Source: Treponema sp. (GTDB taxonomy: Bacteria > Spirochaetota > Spirochaetia > Treponematales > Treponemataceae). From it: 37,209 nucleotides of DNA. The first letter of the stretch is position 1; each line of letters begins with the position of its first letter. The DNA lies in assembly GCA_024690865.1 (NCBI GenBank), contig JAILON010000127.1, positions 1 through 37,209 of the forward strand, given 5' to 3'. The notes beneath the pieces were generated by a model. That model saw nothing but the letters and a program-made list of their open reading frames with translations, was not told the origin of the DNA and searched no databases. A program made the translations under genes and the position numbers. This document shows, one piece after another, positions 1 through 7,923 of the stretch.

Positions 1-580
1 TATCACTTCCAGCAACGGAATCTACACGGACGAGGATCGCACCTACATCCAGGTTGAGGTCAGCTCTTTGATCGCTGAGATAGACCGCATCGCTTCCTGC
101 GCGCAGTTCAACGGCTTGAACATGCTCACCGGACGCTATGCCCGTGGCACGGGTGAGAACACCCCCACTGCTTCTATGTGGCTCCACATCGGTGCTAACA
201 TGGATCAGAGGACCCAGGTTTACATCGGCACGATGACTGCTGCCGCTCTTGGAATCCGCAACGTCGGAACCGAAGAGATCATGACTTTGCAGACGCCGGA
301 GGATGCCAACCGCGCAATCGGTACGCTCGATGAGTCCCTCAAGAGGATCAACAAGCAGCGCGCCGACCTTGGTGCTTACCAGAACCGCCTTGAGAAGACC
401 GTCGAGGGATTGGATGTTGCAGCTGAGAACACTCAGGCTTCAGAGTCCAGGATCCGCGACACCGACATGGCGTACCAGATGGTCGAGTTCACCAAGAACC
501 AGATTCTCACGCAGTCCGGAACGGCTATGCTGGCCCAGGCCAACGCACAGTCTCAGACGGTCTTGTCTTTGCTGAGATAG
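1..580 (+). CDS. flaB: FlaB-type flagellin, C-terminal part (cut by window start)
   Basis: This is the C-terminal part (about 192 residues, reading frame from base 2) of a periplasmic flagellar core flagellin; the start lies outside the window. The stretch [18 protein letters not shown] aligns directly with the complete flagellin that follows ([18 protein letters not shown]). Shared blocks are [36 protein letters not shown], and the C-terminal helix ending in [17 protein letters not shown]. The variable segment between GRYA and GANMDQR is longer than in the downstream paralogue and carries [13 protein letters not shown]. By position before a second flaB and fliD it would correspond to flaB1 of T. 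pallidum, but that numbering is from memory. The product is exported by the flagellar type III system and polymerises in the periplasm. Confidence 0.95.
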   Translation, partial: ITSSNGIYTDEDRTYIQVEVSSLIAEIDRIASCAQFNGLNMLTGRYARGTGENTPTASMWLHIGANMDQRTQVYIGTMTAAALGIRNVGTEEIMTLQTPEDANRAIGTLDESLKRINKQRADLGAYQNRLEKTVEGLDVAAENTQASESRIRDTDMAYQMVEFTKNQILTQSGTAMLAQANAQSQTVLSLLR

Positions 581-636
581 TATGGTATAATATAAGTGGT
601 AGGGGCGGGGCTTTCTTTGAAAGCGGGCCCTGTCCT

Positions 637-665
637 GCCGCTTATTGCGCGGCTTAGTTTTGTTC
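637..665 (+). terminator. Probable terminator after first flaB
   Basis: A GCCGC/GCGGC stem (637-641 with 649-653) with a 7-nt loop is followed by a T-rich tail (TTAGTTTTGTTCT). A second, imperfect GC-rich hairpin lies just upstream (about 598-639) and may form part of the same 3' structure. Confidence 0.55.
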
Positions 666-718
666 TAGAGGCACTTCTGCCTGTTCCAAATCTAATCCGT
701 TCCAGCAAGAAGCACTCA

Positions 719-865
719 GTCCCGATTTAGACGGGACATTGTTCTTTGACAAAACCCTTCCATGGGTTTGTAACAGTATAGACTGTTGCTATGTACTCTT
801 ACCTAGCATAGTAACAATTCCTGCTGTAATGGGTCTAAACGGAGGCCGGGGGCGCAAAAACCGGC
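719..865 (+). promoter_or_regulatory. Hairpin-rich intergenic leader before second flaB
   Basis: The 349-bp gap between the two flagellin genes holds no credible ORF but has four successive inverted repeats: GTCCCG/CGGGAC (719-724 with 732-737), AAACCC/GGGTTT (752-757 with 764-769), GTTGCTATG/CATAGTAAC (785-793 with 807-815, one G-T pair) and GCCGG/CCGGC (845-849 with 861-865). The flaB ribosome site GGAGGA follows at 918-923. Known from other spirochetes: flagellin translation is controlled by CsrA binding GGA motifs in the flaB leader. A similar role here is inference. Confidence 0.45.
746..774 (+). promoter_or_regulatory. Candidate sigma70-type promoter for second flaB
   Basis: A perfect TTGACA (746-751) is followed after 17 bp by TGTAAC (769-774), a 4/6 match to the -10 consensus. 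It would give a leader of roughly 150 nt that includes the hairpins at 785-815 and 845-865. No clear sigma28 flagellar promoter was found. The -10 is weak, so this is tentative. Confidence 0.25.
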
Positions 866-929
866 TTCTGCCCGTACAAACCAGGCGTAAGGCATGATGT
901 CTTATGTATAAAACCATGGAGGAAAATTT

Positions 930-1784
930 ATGGTAATCAATCACAACATGAGTTCCATGTTCGCCAACAGGACTTTGGGACTCAGCAACGCTGACTTGCA
1001 GGTTAACATTGCAAAGCTCAGCTCAGGCGAGAAGATCAACAAGGCTGGAGACGATGCTTCTGGACTTGCAGTATCTGAGAAGATGCGTGCGCAGATCCGT
1101 GGCCTTAACCAGGCCAATAGGAATACGCAGAATGCCATCAACTTCATCCAGACGACCGAGGGTTATCTGAATGAGACGACCGACATCCTGCAGCGCATCC
1201 GCGAACTCTCCGTTCAGTCTGCCAACGGCATCTACACGGACGAGGATCGTATGCAGATCCAGGTTGAGGTTTCTCAGCTTGTCGCCGAGGTTGACCGCAT
1301 TGCTTCTTCTGCGCAGTTCAATGGTTTGAACATGCTCACTGGACGCTATGCTCAGAACTCTGTTGCCAATGAGACGATGCTTTTCCACGTTGGTGCCAAC
1401 ATGGATCAGCGCATGACGGCTTACGTCGGTACTATGACCGCCCAGGCCCTCGGTCTCAGGACTACGCAGGGAACTGACGAAATCATGAGCCTTTCTACTC
1501 CTGATTCCGCAAACGTCGCCATCGGAACGATTGACAACGCACTCAAGCTCGTCAACAAGCAGCGTGCGGATCTTGGAGCCTATCAGAACCGCCTTGAGGA
1601 GACTTCTTACGGTCTCGGAATCGCGGCTGAGAATACTCAGGCAGCGGAGTCAACGATCCGTGATACGGATATGGCTTCTGAGATGGTCGAGTTCACCAAG
1701 AACCAGATCCTCTCTCAGTCTGGAACGGCTATGCTTGCTCAGGCGAACAACGCGTCTGACAACGTGCTTGCTCTGCTCCGCTAG
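930..1784 (+). CDS. flaB: FlaB flagellin, periplasmic filament core protein
   Basis: This complete 284-residue flagellin has the length and layout of spirochete FlaB proteins. The D0/D1 N-terminal helices begin [17 protein letters not shown] and include [21 protein letters not shown]; the C-terminal D1/D0 helices start near [15 protein letters not shown] (about residue 205) and end [16 protein letters not shown]. Only a short variable region (about 145-200) lies between them, with no large outer domains, as expected for a filament kept in the periplasm. There is no Sec signal, which fits type III export. The ATG follows GGAGGA by 6 nt. It is the second of two flaB copies here; position next to flaG-fliD suggests the flaB3-like paralogue (inference). 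Its codon bias looks strong, typical of a highly expressed gene. Confidence 0.97.
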   Translation: MVINHNMSSMFANRTLGLSNADLQVNIAKLSSGEKINKAGDDASGLAVSEKMRAQIRGLNQANRNTQNAINFIQTTEGYLNETTDILQRIRELSVQSANGIYTDEDRMQIQVEVSQLVAEVDRIASSAQFNGLNMLTGRYAQNSVANETMLFHVGANMDQRMTAYVGTMTAQALGLRTTQGTDEIMSLSTPDSANVAIGTIDNALKLVNKQRADLGAYQNRLEETSYGLGIAAENTQAAESTIRDTDMASEMVEFTKNQILSQSGTAMLAQANNASDNVLALLR

Positions 1785-1798
1785 AAGAGGGAAGGAAA

Positions 1799-1845
1799 TG
1801 TACTTTGTTGAGAGGTAACTGGATGTCATCTTTTGACAAAGTACA
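1799..1845 (+). repeat. 10-bp perfect inverted repeat after flaB
   Basis: TGTACTTTGT at 1799-1808 is the exact reverse complement of ACAAAGTACA at 1836-1845, with a 27-nt loop. It lies between the flaB stop and the terminator and may stabilise or process the 3' end of the flagellin mRNA (inference). Confidence 0.5.
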
Positions 1846-1854
1846 CGGAAAAGT

Positions 1855-1884
1855 GGGAGGGGTGCGCCCCCTTCCCCCTTTTTC
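1855..1884 (+). terminator. Rho-independent terminator of flaB
   Basis: A GC-rich stem GGGAGGGG (1855-1862) pairs with CCCCCTTCCC (1867-1876, one-base bulge) around a short loop, followed by a T-run at 1879-1883. It separates the highly expressed flagellin from flaG. Confidence 0.8.
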
Positions 1885-1905
1885 AAAATTCAGGAGGAAT
1901 TGTCC

Positions 1906-2298
1906 ATGAATACAGCAATCAGTATGATTGGGCAGATGACGGCCACGGAAGGCCTGTACAAGACTCCAGCAGTATCTAAAGGTAAAAAAGCTTATAGCGG
2001 GAATCCGACGGAGGCCGTGTTAAGCAATTTTCCGAACAGTGCGGCTGAAGTTGCGGAAACTCTGTCTCAAAACATCGCCGACACCAAGAACAGCGTTGAG
2101 AAGGTTTTGAAGACTTCTGACGTTGTTTTGGGCCGAACATTGCAGTTTTCTGTAAACCAAGAGCTGGGTAGGATTGTAATCAAGGTTATCGATCCGAGCA
2201 CTCAAAGTGTAATCCGGGAAATCCCGTCGGAAGACATGCAGAAGTTGCAGGCCTACTTGAGAGATGCGAGCGGTTTGCTTTTTGATGAGAATGTATAA
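1906..2298 (+). CDS. flaG: FlaG family flagellar protein
   Basis: This 130-residue protein matches the FlaG family in length and in its C-terminal core. LQFSVNQELGRIVIKVIDPSTQSVIREIPSEDMQKLQAYL is the conserved region in pieces: the QELGRIVIKV strand, then IREIPSED followed by a helix. The N-terminal 60 residues are a weakly conserved linker. FlaG proteins influence filament length in other bacteria; the mechanism is not settled. The ATG at 1906 is chosen over an in-frame TTG at 1900 because AGGAGG at 1892-1897 is correctly spaced for it. It lies between flaB and fliD, the usual flaG position, and is bounded on both sides by terminators. Confidence 0.88.
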   Translation: MNTAISMIGQMTATEGLYKTPAVSKGKKAYSGNPTEAVLSNFPNSAAEVAETLSQNIADTKNSVEKVLKTSDVVLGRTLQFSVNQELGRIVIKVIDPSTQSVIREIPSEDMQKLQAYLRDASGLLFDENV

Positions 2299-2337
2299 AC
2301 AACTACGCTGTCGTGAGGACAGCGTAGTTGTTGTTTT
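2299..2337 (+). terminator. Rho-independent terminator of flaG
   Basis: A perfect 14-bp stem (2299-2312 with 2318-2331, GACAGCGTAGTTGT on the 3' side) with a 5-nt loop is followed by TGTTTT. It directly abuts the flaG stop codon. Confidence 0.92.
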
Positions 2338-2367
2338 AAATAGACCTTGGATAAAACGGACGGGATT

Positions 2368-4443
2368 ATGGCAGACGGATTGACTATACCTGGTGTTTCG
2401 GACAAGTACAAAACCAATGATCTCGTGGAGGCCCTGATGGAGGTCGAGCGGATTCCCCTGAAACGGGAGGAGTCCAACTTGGAAAAATATCAGGGCCAGC
2501 AGGACGCTTGGAGGATCGTGAACCAGAAGGTTTCCGCCCTCAAGGAGAGCGTTAAAAACCTTTATTCATTTGAAAATCCTTTTAACAGCAAGAATGCCAA
2601 TTCCTCGGACGAGAGTGCCATTACGGCGGATGCCGACCGTGATGCGGACATAGGTGACTTCAAGATTGAGGTCCTCCAGGAGGCTACCTGCGACCGCTTT
2701 TTGAGCGGAAACATAGACAAGAACTATAAGGTCGAGGCTGGACGGTATGTTTTCGGCGTCGGCGACAAGACGATAGATTTCAACTGGAAGGGCGGAAAGC
2801 TGTCCGACTTCGTGAAGTCCTTGAACAAGCGGGGGACGGACCTGTTGAAGGCGAGCGTCATAGGCGTGAGCAAGAAGGACAGTGCGCTCCTCATCGAAGG
2901 GCTCAAGGAGGGGGCGGAGAACAAGCTCGTCTTCAAGGAGAAGGCCCTCGAGTTCGCCAAGGCAATCGATATGGTGGGGGAGGCCAAGATGGAGACGACC
3001 AGCCTCTCCTCGTCCCTCATGGACTACAAGGTTCCGGCAACGAGCGATGCCGTGTCCCAGGCGGACATGCCCGCCCTGTCCAAGGGCGGCGTGACGATGC
3101 AGGACGGCAGCATTTCTATTCCCGCACGGAACGCGATAGAGATTCCGCTGGCCGCCGGCCTCAACGCGGACGGAAACCAGGTTGTCCAGTTTACCTTCAA
3201 GGCGGAGGAATCTGTAGACATAACCGAAAGCTACAACAACTCCCTTGCTAATCCAGACATGCCGGATGCGGGGAGCGTTACGTTCGGTGGCATAACGATC
3301 TACAACGAGCAGAGCGATGCCGCCTTGGATTCCGCGATGGTGAAGGTGGACAAGGTTCCGCTCAGGCCCATAGAGGACTCGAACTACATAGCGATACGGA
3401 ACAAGGACGGATCTGAGGTTCCCATTGATATAAGCTCCCTTCCTGTGGATGAGGATGGGAACGTGACCGTTTCGATCTCCTTGGATGATTATCCGGATGC
3501 GGAAGGCTTGATTGTCCGCAATTCCAACACGGGCAAGGCCGTGACGATGGGCGTTCCCCAATCTTTCGATGCGGCACAGAGCAGGGGCTTCAATCCGAAG
3601 CATGCCATTTCCAACGCCGGGGATGCGACTTTGAAGTACGAGGGCATAACGATAACCCGTTCCTCCAACGACATAGACGACATTGTCCCTGAAGTAACCC
3701 TTCATGTCCATGACAAGACGGAGAGGCCTGCGACCATAACGGTTATGAGCGACAAGGATGCCGTCAAGAATGCGTTGATTACGTTTGTGGGCAATTATAA
3801 CCAGGTTTTGGCCGAGATCAACATCCTGACCAGCAACAAGCCCGAAGTGATTACGGAGCTGGACTACCTTACGGATGATGAGAAGGAGAAGGCGGAGGAG
3901 AAGCTGGGCATGTTCCAGGGGGACTTCACCTTGTCCAACGGCAAGTCCTCCATGCAGCGGATCGTGTCCGCTTCCTATCCCCATTCGGAGTTTGCCGAAA
4001 TTACGATGCTCAACCAGATTGGCATTTCAACGAACGCCTCGACCAACAGCACCAGCTACAGCGCTTCCCGCCTGCGGGGCTACCTTGAGATCGATGAAAA
4101 GAAACTGGATGCCGCTATAGACAACAATCTGGACGACATAAAGAAGCTGTTTGGATTTGACAAGGATGGGGACTTGATTGCGGACGACGGTATTGCCTAT
4201 ATGCTGGATAAGCAGGCTTCGTCTTGGGTTCAAGCGGGAGGAATCATTTCGTCCAAGATGAGTACCTTGAACACGCAGATTGAGAGCTCCAACAAGAAGA
4301 TTTCGGAGCTGCAGGTCCAGTTGGACAAAAAAGAAAGCAATCTAAAGGCCAAGTACTCCAATATGGAGGGGACGCTCAACAGTCTTGAAAGCCAGCAGAA
4401 GTCCATAGAGAACAGTTTTAAGAACAGCTCTGGCAATAAATAG
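2368..4443 (+). CDS. fliD: Flagellar filament cap protein FliD (HAP2)
   Basis: FliD caps the growing filament and promotes flagellin folding and insertion; in spirochetes this happens in the periplasm. The 691-residue product opens MADGLTIPGVSDKYKTND followed by LVEALMEVERIPLK, the typical FliD N-terminal region. The C-terminal FliD domain (about 390-680) includes FVGNYNQVLAEIN, the SASYPHSEFAEITMLNQIGI region and DAAIDNNLDDIKKLFG, and ends in a coiled-coil (about 635-690). A beta-rich middle section (about 215-385) makes it longer than enterobacterial FliD (about 470 residues), as in other treponemes. The ATG at 2368 is preferred to a TTG at 2347, because the conserved sequence starts there; a weak GGG lies upstream. 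No promoter is evident after the flaG terminator, so expression may depend on read-through. Confidence 0.95.
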   Translation: MADGLTIPGVSDKYKTNDLVEALMEVERIPLKREESNLEKYQGQQDAWRIVNQKVSALKESVKNLYSFENPFNSKNANSSDESAITADADRDADIGDFKIEVLQEATCDRFLSGNIDKNYKVEAGRYVFGVGDKTIDFNWKGGKLSDFVKSLNKRGTDLLKASVIGVSKKDSALLIEGLKEGAENKLVFKEKALEFAKAIDMVGEAKMETTSLSSSLMDYKVPATSDAVSQADMPALSKGGVTMQDGSISIPARNAIEIPLAAGLNADGNQVVQFTFKAEESVDITESYNNSLANPDMPDAGSVTFGGITIYNEQSDAALDSAMVKVDKVPLRPIEDSNYIAIRNKDGSEVPIDISSLPVDEDGNVTVSISLDDYPDAEGLIVRNSNTGKAVTMGVPQSFDAAQSRGFNPKHAISNAGDATLKYEGITITRSSNDIDDIVPEVTLHVHDKTERPATITVMSDKDAVKNALITFVGNYNQVLAEINILTSNKPEVITELDYLTDDEKEKAEEKLGMFQGDFTLSNGKSSMQRIVSASYPHSEFAEITMLNQIGISTNASTNSTSYSASRLRGYLEIDEKKLDAAIDNNLDDIKKLFGFDKDGDLIADDGIAYMLDKQASSWVQAGGIISSKMSTLNTQIESSNKKISELQVQLDKKESNLKAKYSNMEGTLNSLESQQKSIENSFKNSSGNK

Positions 4444-4459
4444 GGGATGGGGGATAGAG

Positions 4460-5044
4460 ATGCACTTGAAGGTAAATGGGAATGATATAGACGTGACGCT
4501 TGAGGACGAGAAGACCGTCGGCGATGTGCTGAAGTCCTTTGAGGACGAAGCCTCCCAAAACGATGCGACTACGGTTGGAATCGTGCTGGACGGTGAGGTC
4601 GTTTCTCCAGATCGCTTCGATGCAGTTTTGGACCGGCCTCTGGAAAACGGGACTTCCCTGGAGCTGACCGTCCTTTCCAAGGGGCAGTTGGTGCAGTCCT
4701 TGAAGGATATTTCTGCGAGAATAGGCCAGTTGAAGCTTGATGAAATTCCCGTCCTCCTGCAGGGGGGGAAGGACAAGGAGGTTGCGTCGATAATAGACGG
4801 TCTTGCTTCCGACTGCAACGATTTTTTCCATACGGCGACGATGAGTTCCCTTTTCCCGGAAGTCTATGGCAAACTGACTGTAGAAGGAGCCAGTTTTATT
4901 GACTTCTTTAAGGATTTCCTGCCTATTCTTTCCGATTTCAAGGATGCCATGGAAGGAAATGACACCGTGACGGTTGGAGATTTGGCGGAATACGAGATAG
5001 GGCCTCGGTTGAAGGCCGTTATGCAGGCTATAGCGACTTTATGA
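4460..5044 (+). CDS. Conserved-looking unknown protein encoded after fliD
   Basis: I do not recognise the family of this 194-residue acidic soluble protein. It has no signal peptide or membrane segment. The first 75 residues (MHLKVNGNDIDVTLEDEKTV, then GIVLDGEVVSPDRFD and LENGTSLELTVLSKGQ) alternate short beta-strands in a way that suggests a ubiquitin-like or beta-grasp fold. The remainder looks helical (LVQSLKDISARIGQLKLDE; FIDFFKDFLPILSDFKDAM). It begins 16 bp after fliD and so is probably co-transcribed with it. In many bacteria the genes after fliD encode the FliS and FliT chaperones, so a chaperone or export-control role is possible, but neither sequence is recognisable here. Function unknown. 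Confidence 0.75.
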   Translation: MHLKVNGNDIDVTLEDEKTVGDVLKSFEDEASQNDATTVGIVLDGEVVSPDRFDAVLDRPLENGTSLELTVLSKGQLVQSLKDISARIGQLKLDEIPVLLQGGKDKEVASIIDGLASDCNDFFHTATMSSLFPEVYGKLTVEGASFIDFFKDFLPILSDFKDAMEGNDTVTVGDLAEYEIGPRLKAVMQAIATL

Positions 5045-5055
5045 GTGGAGGCTGG

Positions 5056-5097
5056 TTCAAGAAGTCCCCGCGGCCTCGTCGCAATGGGCTTCTTGAA
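5056..5097. repeat. Intergenic inverted repeat in the gap before the PilZ gene
   Basis: TTCAAGAAG (5056-5064) pairs with CTTCTTGAA (5089-5097) and is followed by ACTGG. A second, imperfect related pair (GTTCAAAGG near 5153, CTTTTGGAAC near 5167) follows. The 199-bp gap has no T-run and no clear promoter. The TTGAAACTGG end recurs at 34704-34713, hinting at a dispersed element. Confidence 0.5.
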
Positions 5098-5243
5098 ACT
5101 GGTCCCAATCCACCGTATGAACCGTACTGATATGGGGCCTTGCGGGCTTTGTTCAAAGGCAACGGGCTTTTGGAACTGACTTAGTGGACTTTTCGCTATG
5201 CGACAGTCTGTTTCCTTCCGATTTTTATATTAAGGGGTAGAAT

Positions 5244-6344
5244 ATGCCGTTTTTGTATGCGAACTTGCTCTTGGATGTTGAAAGGAAGCCCGGTGTCAAC
5301 AGCTATATGTATGCGGTTATTGGAGTCGTTGTCTGCATAATCGTTGGGGCTACTTTTATTGGGCTTGTTCTTGCCAAGATTCGGGCCGCACAGAAACCCG
5401 ACAACTGGCTTGAGGTGAATAAGGATAAGCCGACCAAAAAAGAAAACATCAACAATGTCGCCCAGCTTGCGAATCTGAATGCCGAAGAGAAGCGCATTCT
5501 GGAAGCCATGTGCAAGAAATTCAACCCGAGGAACTTGGAATACCTGATTCGCGACAAGGATTCCATACGGGACCTTTTTCAGAAGCAGTATGAAGATATG
5601 AAGCTTGCCCGGGAGGACGAGGAAAAAATGCAGTCCTTCTTTGAACTGCAGTACAAGATCGACCGCGCACAGGCGAGCCTTACGATGATTTCAAATGCCA
5701 AAGCCATCCCTGTTGGCCAGAAGTTCACCTATATGGACGGGGACAAGCAGCAGTGGACGTTGACTTTGGACAGGATAGATTCTCAAGGCATCGTGATTTC
5801 CATCCCCCAGCAGCTCTACATGAGCGATAAGAAGGCGGCTCCCTTGTCGAAGTTTGTCGTGACCTTCAAGAGTGACCAGGGCCTGTCCTATGCTTTGTTG
5901 ACGCGGGTCGTCAGGTACGAGGAGGAGAAAAGCGGAAAGTTTATCCTTATTGCGTCTTCCAACAGCACGTTGACTGCTGCCCAGCGCCGTACTTCCAAGC
6001 GCCGTTCCTTTGTCGTTCCATGCAAGTTTTCATCCGTCAAACCTATCAAGCAGGGCGGGGCGGTGAACTATGAGATTGGTGAAAAGATGTATGACGGCAA
6101 GATGCATGATATTTCAACAGGTGGATGTCGCTTTGACTGTCAGATTCCGATAAAGCAGGGGCAATACCTGAATGTTGAGTTCAGCATCGGGGACAAGGGG
6201 CCCTTCCAGGTCATAGGATATATCGTCTTGACTACGAAGGGGACGGATAAAGACAGTCCTGCCTATGTCCTCCATGTGAAGTTTTTGGATATCGATATTG
6301 CGGTCAAAAACAAGATCGCAACGTATGTATACGAATATGATTGA
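5244..6344 (+). CDS. Membrane-anchored PilZ-domain protein (YcgR/PlzA-like c-di-GMP receptor)
   Basis: This 366-residue protein has one N-terminal membrane segment (about 21-43, MYAVIGVVVCIIVGATFIGL), a charged helical region (about 50-150) and a C-terminal PilZ domain. The two c-di-GMP motifs are present: the arginine motif RRTSKRR at 248-254 and D289-I-S-T-G-G294. The region before it (about 155-245, KFTYMDGDKQQWTLTLDRID onward) resembles the YcgR N-terminal beta domain. Family knowledge: such proteins bind c-di-GMP and act as flagellar brakes or secretion effectors. Its place in the flagellar block supports a motility role (inference). The ATG follows AAGGGG by 7 nt. A strong terminator follows the stop codon. 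Confidence 0.88.
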   Translation: MPFLYANLLLDVERKPGVNSYMYAVIGVVVCIIVGATFIGLVLAKIRAAQKPDNWLEVNKDKPTKKENINNVAQLANLNAEEKRILEAMCKKFNPRNLEYLIRDKDSIRDLFQKQYEDMKLAREDEEKMQSFFELQYKIDRAQASLTMISNAKAIPVGQKFTYMDGDKQQWTLTLDRIDSQGIVISIPQQLYMSDKKAAPLSKFVVTFKSDQGLSYALLTRVVRYEEEKSGKFILIASSNSTLTAAQRRTSKRRSFVVPCKFSSVKPIKQGGAVNYEIGEKMYDGKMHDISTGGCRFDCQIPIKQGQYLNVEFSIGDKGPFQVIGYIVLTTKGTDKDSPAYVLHVKFLDIDIAVKNKIATYVYEYD

Positions 6345-6353
6345 GATTTTGGG

Positions 6354-6388
6354 GGACTTCGAAAAAGAGCAGGCTTTTTTTGAAGTCC
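6354..6388 (+). terminator. Terminator after the PilZ gene
   Basis: GGACTTC (6354-6360) pairs with GAAGTCC (6382-6388), extended inward by an A-rich against T-rich arm. The 3' arm itself contains seven Ts. It sits 10 bp after the PilZ stop codon and immediately before the promoter of the next operon. Confidence 0.8.
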
Positions 6389-6390
6389 TA

Positions 6391-6419
6391 TTGTTTTCAA
6401 TGAAATTTTATGATAGAAT
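6391..6419 (+). promoter_or_regulatory. Promoter of the tsaE-tsaB operon, probably leaderless
   Basis: TTGTTT (6391-6396) and TAGAAT (6414-6419) are separated by 17 bp. The ATG at 6426 is six bases past the -10, so transcription would start at or next to the A of the start codon. No ribosome site precedes that ATG. Confidence 0.65.
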
Positions 6420-6425
6420 ATAAAA

Positions 6426-6689
6426 ATGCAAGTGGCAGAGATTAAGTCGATTTCAAAAGATGATGGCTATATTTACTATATAAACCGCTATAAGGCAACG
6501 GCTGTAATCGAATACCTTTCAAAAGAGGCGACCTTCCCATTTTCCTTTTATGTAGAGATAAATCCGTTGGGAATGCGGTCGTATCATGTAAACGACTTGC
6601 CGAGAGATCTTGACTATCCGCTCCTGCCCATCAGGAAGGCCCTTAAAGAATATATCATAAAAATGGATAAGAACCGCGAGTTGCCATGA
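6426..6689 (+). CDS. Small unknown protein, first gene of the tsaE-tsaB operon
   Basis: This 87-residue soluble protein is not assigned to a family. It starts MQVAEIKSISKDDGYIYYIN and contains VIEYLSKEATFPFSFYVEINPLG as a likely beta-hairpin core, then PRDLDYPLLPIRKALKEYI ending in a helix. Its stop overlaps the tsaE start (ATGA), so the two are translationally coupled. There is no Shine-Dalgarno site; the promoter at 6391-6419 suggests a leaderless mRNA. Tight coupling to two t6A genes makes a housekeeping role plausible, but coupling alone does not prove a functional link. Confidence 0.75.
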   Translation: MQVAEIKSISKDDGYIYYINRYKATAVIEYLSKEATFPFSFYVEINPLGMRSYHVNDLPRDLDYPLLPIRKALKEYIIKMDKNRELP

Positions 6690-7135
6690 CTGGCGAAGAG
6701 TGTATTTTCATTGCGAGGTCGGAGGAAGAGACCATTGTCCTTGGGGAAAAGATTGGCCGTCTTCTAAAGCCGGGGGATGTCATTGCCATGACCGGGACCT
6801 TGGCTGCCGGCAAAACCACGATTACGAAAGGCATTGCGAAGGCTTTGGGCGTGGAAGATACCGTGACAAGTCCTACGTTCTGTCTGATAAGCGAATACGA
6901 GGGGACTGGAATGCCCCTTTACCACATAGATGCCTACCGCCTGGAAGGAGAGGAGGATTTCTTGAACCTCGGGGTTGAGGAAATGCTCTATGGGCGGGGT
7001 GTATGTGTCATTGAATGGAGCGAGCGGGTTGGCTCCTGCCTGCCCAAGAAGACGATCCACTTGTCCCTGCTTCCCTTGGAAGATGGAAGCAGGAAGATAA
7101 CGATACGAAACTGGAACAACGGTACAATCGAATGA
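6686..7135 (+). CDS. tsaE: tRNA t6A biosynthesis ATPase TsaE (YjeE)
   Basis: TsaE is the P-loop ATPase of the TsaBDE complex, which installs threonylcarbamoyl on A37 of ANN-decoding tRNAs. The 149 residues are the usual length. The Walker A motif is GTLAAGKTT (about 37-45; AA replaces the more common GA). SPTF (about 61-64) and the HIDAYRLEGEEDFLNLG segment are family signatures, and VIEWSERV is the conserved strand that follows. The gene overlaps its neighbours by 4 bp on each side (ATGA at 6686 and at 7132), so it sits in a tightly coupled operon with the upstream small gene and tsaB. Confidence 0.95.
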   Translation: MTGEECIFIARSEEETIVLGEKIGRLLKPGDVIAMTGTLAAGKTTITKGIAKALGVEDTVTSPTFCLISEYEGTGMPLYHIDAYRLEGEEDFLNLGVEEMLYGRGVCVIEWSERVGSCLPKKTIHLSLLPLEDGSRKITIRNWNNGTIE

Positions 7136-7821
7136 AAGCCCTTGCCATTGACTGTGCGGTTTCAAAAATCGCCATAGCTTGTAAGAACGGTGACAATTCT
7201 GTAAAACTGGTGTACGACCTTGGAATACGGCAGTCGGAAAAATTGCTTCCTGCCATTGACTTCGTGCTGAAGGAGCTGTCTTTGCTTCCTTCCCAGCTGG
7301 ATTATTGCAGCCTTACCGTGGGGCCGGGGTCGTTTACCGGTCTGCGTCTGGGGCTGAGTACGCTGAAAGCCATTAATCTGGCCTGCGGAACTCCCGTCTA
7401 TGGAATAGGCAGCCTGGAGGCCTATGCCTATCAGTATTCATCGGGGAGGGAAAGCGTCATAAGCGTCATCGAGGCAAAAGAGGACGAGTACTTCTTCCAG
7501 TTCTTTCATGGTGGGAAGCCTTTGACAAAAGTCGATTACGGAGATACGAAGGGGATAGTCGGCCGTTTGAGCCATGAAGGGGTTACCCTCGTTGCCGGGC
7601 CGGGAACGGAATCCTTTTTGGAAGGGGCCTGTGGAATGGATCCCCTGCTGTCGCTTGAAGGCTTCGGTTCTGGAGGAGACTGTACCTGCGGGCTGTTTGC
7701 CTTGGCGGAAAAGATGGTTGCTGCAGGTGAGAAGCCATTGGAGGACTATGACGGTCCCATCTACGCACGGAAAAGCGAGGCCGAACTGGTACTTGAGGCC
7801 AAAAACTCTGCTTCGAAATAG
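7132..7821 (+). CDS. tsaB: tRNA t6A biosynthesis protein TsaB (YeaZ)
   Basis: TsaB is the inactive-paralogue partner of TsaD in the t6A synthase complex. The 229-residue product starts MKALAIDCAVSKIAIA, the ASKHA-fold phosphate-1 region, and carries the family signature TVGPGSFTGLRLGLSTLKA (about 63-81). The C-terminal half is poorly conserved, as usual. The ATG at 7132 overlaps the tsaE stop codon. A longer reading frame from 7015 would run through tsaE and is rejected. TsaD and TsaC are not in the window. Confidence 0.95.
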   Translation: MKALAIDCAVSKIAIACKNGDNSVKLVYDLGIRQSEKLLPAIDFVLKELSLLPSQLDYCSLTVGPGSFTGLRLGLSTLKAINLACGTPVYGIGSLEAYAYQYSSGRESVISVIEAKEDEYFFQFFHGGKPLTKVDYGDTKGIVGRLSHEGVTLVAGPGTESFLEGACGMDPLLSLEGFGSGGDCTCGLFALAEKMVAAGEKPLEDYDGPIYARKSEAELVLEAKNSASK

Positions 7822-7923
7822 GGCGTGTCCGCCTCTTTGCCGGGGCTGGGAAAAGGGATGATATCAAGTCGTTTCTGACTATGGCCTGATAAAGCGGCTC
7901 AATCGAAACGGCACACAGCCCCC

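Noticed and set aside
2566..3984. 472-codon open frame antisense to fliD
   Set aside because: It lies wholly within the well-supported fliD gene on the other strand, has no ribosome site, and its Arg/His/Gly-rich translation is typical of antisense reading in GC-rich genes.
7015..7131. Extension of tsaB upstream into tsaE
   Set aside because: The conserved TsaB start MKALAIDCA is at 7132 and overlaps the tsaE stop.
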